From NCBI GenBank assembly GCA_019279435.1, contig JAAALK010000082.1, forward strand, positions 83,672,989 to 83,736,988: 64,000 nt of DNA, written 5' to 3'. Both the position numbers and the translations under genes were made by a program. Source of the DNA: Zizania palustris. Taxonomy: Eukaryota; Streptophyta; Magnoliopsida; Poales; Poaceae. The notes below the pieces were generated by a model. The model saw only the letters and a list, made by a program, of their open reading frames with translations. It made no database searches and had not been told where the DNA came from. Below, one piece after another: positions 61,864 to 64,000 of this stretch; the stretch's first letter is position 1, and each line of letters begins with the position of its first letter.

Positions 61864-64000
61864 CTACACATGATAAGAAAATCTCGATCGCTCAGTGCTT
61901 GTGTGAGTGAAAATATGACGAGGCATACAGCACTGAGTGATACGAGTAGTAGGCACAGTAAAAGTAGACGGTCTACGCACATGATAATCTGAATGATGCA
62001 AAGTGCGAGGTCTACCTACATTCTGTGATCGAACAACATGTCGAGGTCTCCTACTCTGACGAGGTACAAAGCTACTCGCCCGGGGTATACCACCATATGG
62101 AACATGGTGAACACCTCGAGGAGCAAAACCTCTCTGAGAAGCACGAGGAGCCTCAAAAGTAGGATGATAGTAAAACTCAGACTCATGCATACCTAAAGAT
62201 GGGTAATGCATGTCCTGGTAACTCATCGCCTGATAGCGTCGCTCATCCTTGATGCGACGAAAACAGAACCCAACCAAATGACCCGCCCGCTGACAGTAGG
62301 AACAATGAAAAATTCTCCTAGGGGCACTCTCATGGGTCTTAGGAGCAACTCTCACAGGCTCCTTTGGCTTCTGTTAAGTGGTTTTCTTTGGAGGGATTTT
62401 CTTGGCAGGAGGAGTGGTTTTCTTTTGAGTTTGGGTAGGTTTCTTGGCTGATGGAGTGTCTAACAGAGCTCTCTCTTTCTCTAGGGTAGTGGGAGAGGTA
62501 AAAACAGTTTTGTTTCCACTATCTGAAGGAATCCTCTCAAAACCCAAACCTAGAGCTAACTCTGCTCTGTCAGCACACATCTTAGTCTTGGCCAAGAGCA
62601 AATCCATCCTACCCTTTCCCTCAGTGCATTTATTAACCACGGAAAGAAGGTATTCATTTTCAGACATGAGGTTTTCAGCTCGCCCTCTAGCAGTGCCTAG
62701 CTGGTCCTTAAGGGTAATGCACGTGTCACAAACAGGCTGCACATCCTTAGAACTACCGGCCCTCTCCAATCTAGCCTCTAAGTCATGAACATGTTTATCA
62801 CGTAAATTAATGCTCTCGCGTAATAAAGAACAGTTCATGCATTCAATAATATCATGAGGACTAGAATCAACCACCAAAAGCTGCTTTTGTGCAGTCTCAA
62901 GCTCAGAAAGAGTTTTAGCATGTACAGAACGCAACTGAGCAAGCTCACCCATGACAATAGTACAAGATTCACATTCAGCACCATTAACTTTAGACTTAAG
63001 CATGGCATACTCAGTAGAAACAGAATCTAGCCTAAGTCTAAGGTCTTTTCTTTCTCTAGCGGCTTGCACAAGTAATCTATCCTGACCAAGAACTACTTCA
63101 TTCAGCTCATCTAGTTTAATTAAAAGCTGGTCAGAGGATAGTGGTACCTCAGATGAGTCAAGCTCATCGCCGCTGTGATCGCTGTCGGCCATGAAGCAAA
63201 GGCCGGTGAAGTCTCGACCCTTCTTGTCCTTCTTGTCCTCCTTCCTTGGGGACTCCTCCTCCTCAGAGCTCGACTCCTTAGTTGAGGAAGTGTCGATGTC
63301 GCTAAGAGCAGCAACAAATGCTCTAGAAGCGTCTTTGGCTACTCTTTTAGCCACCTTGTCGCGCTTGCCCTTCACAAAAGGCTTCCTCTCCTTTTTGTGG
63401 TATTTAGGGCGCTCACTCTCATCTCTCTTCTTGAGCTTAGGGCAATTAGCCTTGATGTGAGAAGTGTCGCCACACTCAAAACAACAACTAAAACCACTTC
63501 TCCTCTGATCCCGTCTCTCATGATGAAAACGGGTGAACCTTCTGGCAATGAGAGCAAGCTCATCATCATCCAGAGTGTCCACCTGCTCCTTTGTGATGGA
63601 GACCAGGGAGGACAAAGAAAAACCATCTGCAAGAACATAAGTACCAGATGTGCTTGGTTCTGCAGTGGTGCCACGGCTAGTGCTAGAAACCAATGCCAAT
63701 GGCTGTGGCAAGGAGTTCCTGTGCACTGCAAGAGATGCCTTGGCAATCTCTGTGGACTTCAGCTTGCTGAAGAGTTCATCACAGGTCAATGTGTCATAAC
63801 CTGCAGACTCCTCAATGCTGGATATCTTCACTTCCCATATGCTACGATCAAGAGCATAAAGAAGCTTGATAGCCCTGTCATGATCATTGTAAGCAAGTGT
63901 CCCGTTGGACCGCAAGTTACTCACTATCGCATCAAAGCGAGAAAACATGGCATCTATAGATTCGCCAGGTGCCTGCACAAACATCTGATATTGTTGATTG
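61864..64000 (-). pseudogene. gag: Element F gag (N-terminus outside the window)
   Basis: 63984-62374 is one open frame of 536 codons and is also open towards the window end. It has the copia gag domain (ESIDAMFSRFDAIVSNL, YDTLTCDELFSKL), LDDDELALIARRFTRF, the CCHC knuckle CFECGDTSHIKANC (about 63435-63480), Lys/Ser/Glu-rich sequence, and a long coiled-coil part with regularly spaced CxxC pairs (about 62700-63000). A TAA at 62374-62376 separates it from a second knuckle, CSYCQRAGHLVGFC (about 62260-62305), and an Arg/His/Tyr-rich tail to 61864. The two-knuckle plan is the same as in C and D. Confidence 0.87.

Larger units (their letters stand above)
55553..64000 (-). mobile_element. LTR retrotransposon F, Ty1/copia Sirevirus-like, second family, runs off the window
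   Basis: Minus-strand element with 3' LTR 55553-57560 (TGTTGGACC...GGTTTCTCA), PPT 57561-57571, noncoding tail, and RH-RT-INT-PR-gag reading leftwards from 64000. Gag and pol differ clearly from C and D, but the LTR terminal pattern, PPT, noncoding blocks and both RNA structures are shared. The 5' LTR, PBS and TSD lie outside the window. Confidence 0.88.

Overview
The window is plant nuclear DNA made up entirely of transposable elements. I see no host gene, tRNA, rRNA or CRISPR array. The evidence is a plant-type L1-like LINE, dual-RNase-H Ty3/gypsy elements of the Tat clade, a CRM-like chromovirus, and three Ty1/copia elements that look like Sireviruses. This mix points to a seed plant with a large, repeat-rich genome, possibly a pericentromeric or heterochromatic tract. 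The species cannot be told.

Layout. One decayed LINE (+ strand) is the oldest layer and survives in four pieces: 1-2136, 13543-14297, 43528-43967 and 55108-55552. Four LTR elements split it. A is a Tat/gypsy element, + strand, 2137-13537, TSD ATAGA. B is a second Tat copy, + strand, 14298-43522, TSD GTTAT. D is Sirevirus-like, - strand, 43968-55102, TSD GTGGG. F is a different Sirevirus-like family, - strand, from 55553 past the window end. B itself holds C (Sirevirus-like, - strand, 14884-33402, TSD GTGGT) in its gag. C's left LTR holds E (CRM-like chromovirus, + strand, 16133-23635, TSD CTCTG). B also carries G (35241 to about 36614), a 5' fragment of another chromovirus that replaces about 1.9 kb of B's protease-RT-RNase H region. 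The deepest nest is LINE > B > C > E.

How the parts work. A and B each encode gag-AP-RT-RNH-aRNH-INT on the + strand. In the opposite direction, between pol and the 3' LTR, each carries a five-exon gene with four GT-AG introns at matching positions, a conserved TATA box and a domain resembling Pfam 'putative gypsy type transposon' (PF04195). E keeps nearly intact gag-pol, and its integrase frame runs through the PPT into the 3' LTR. C, D and F encode gag-PR-INT-RT-RH on the - strand, followed by 1.1-1.6 kb of noncoding DNA with many PPT-like motifs.

The most interesting signals are two RNA-scale structures shared by C, D and F. One is an inverted repeat that puts the PPT and U3 start in a loop and shows a compensatory base change. 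The other is a 60-nt hairpin downstream of pol whose differences fall largely on G-U-compatible positions of the sense RNA. All coding regions are broken to some degree. Many stop codons look like CAG>TAG or TGG>TAG changes, as expected from deamination of methylated cytosine.
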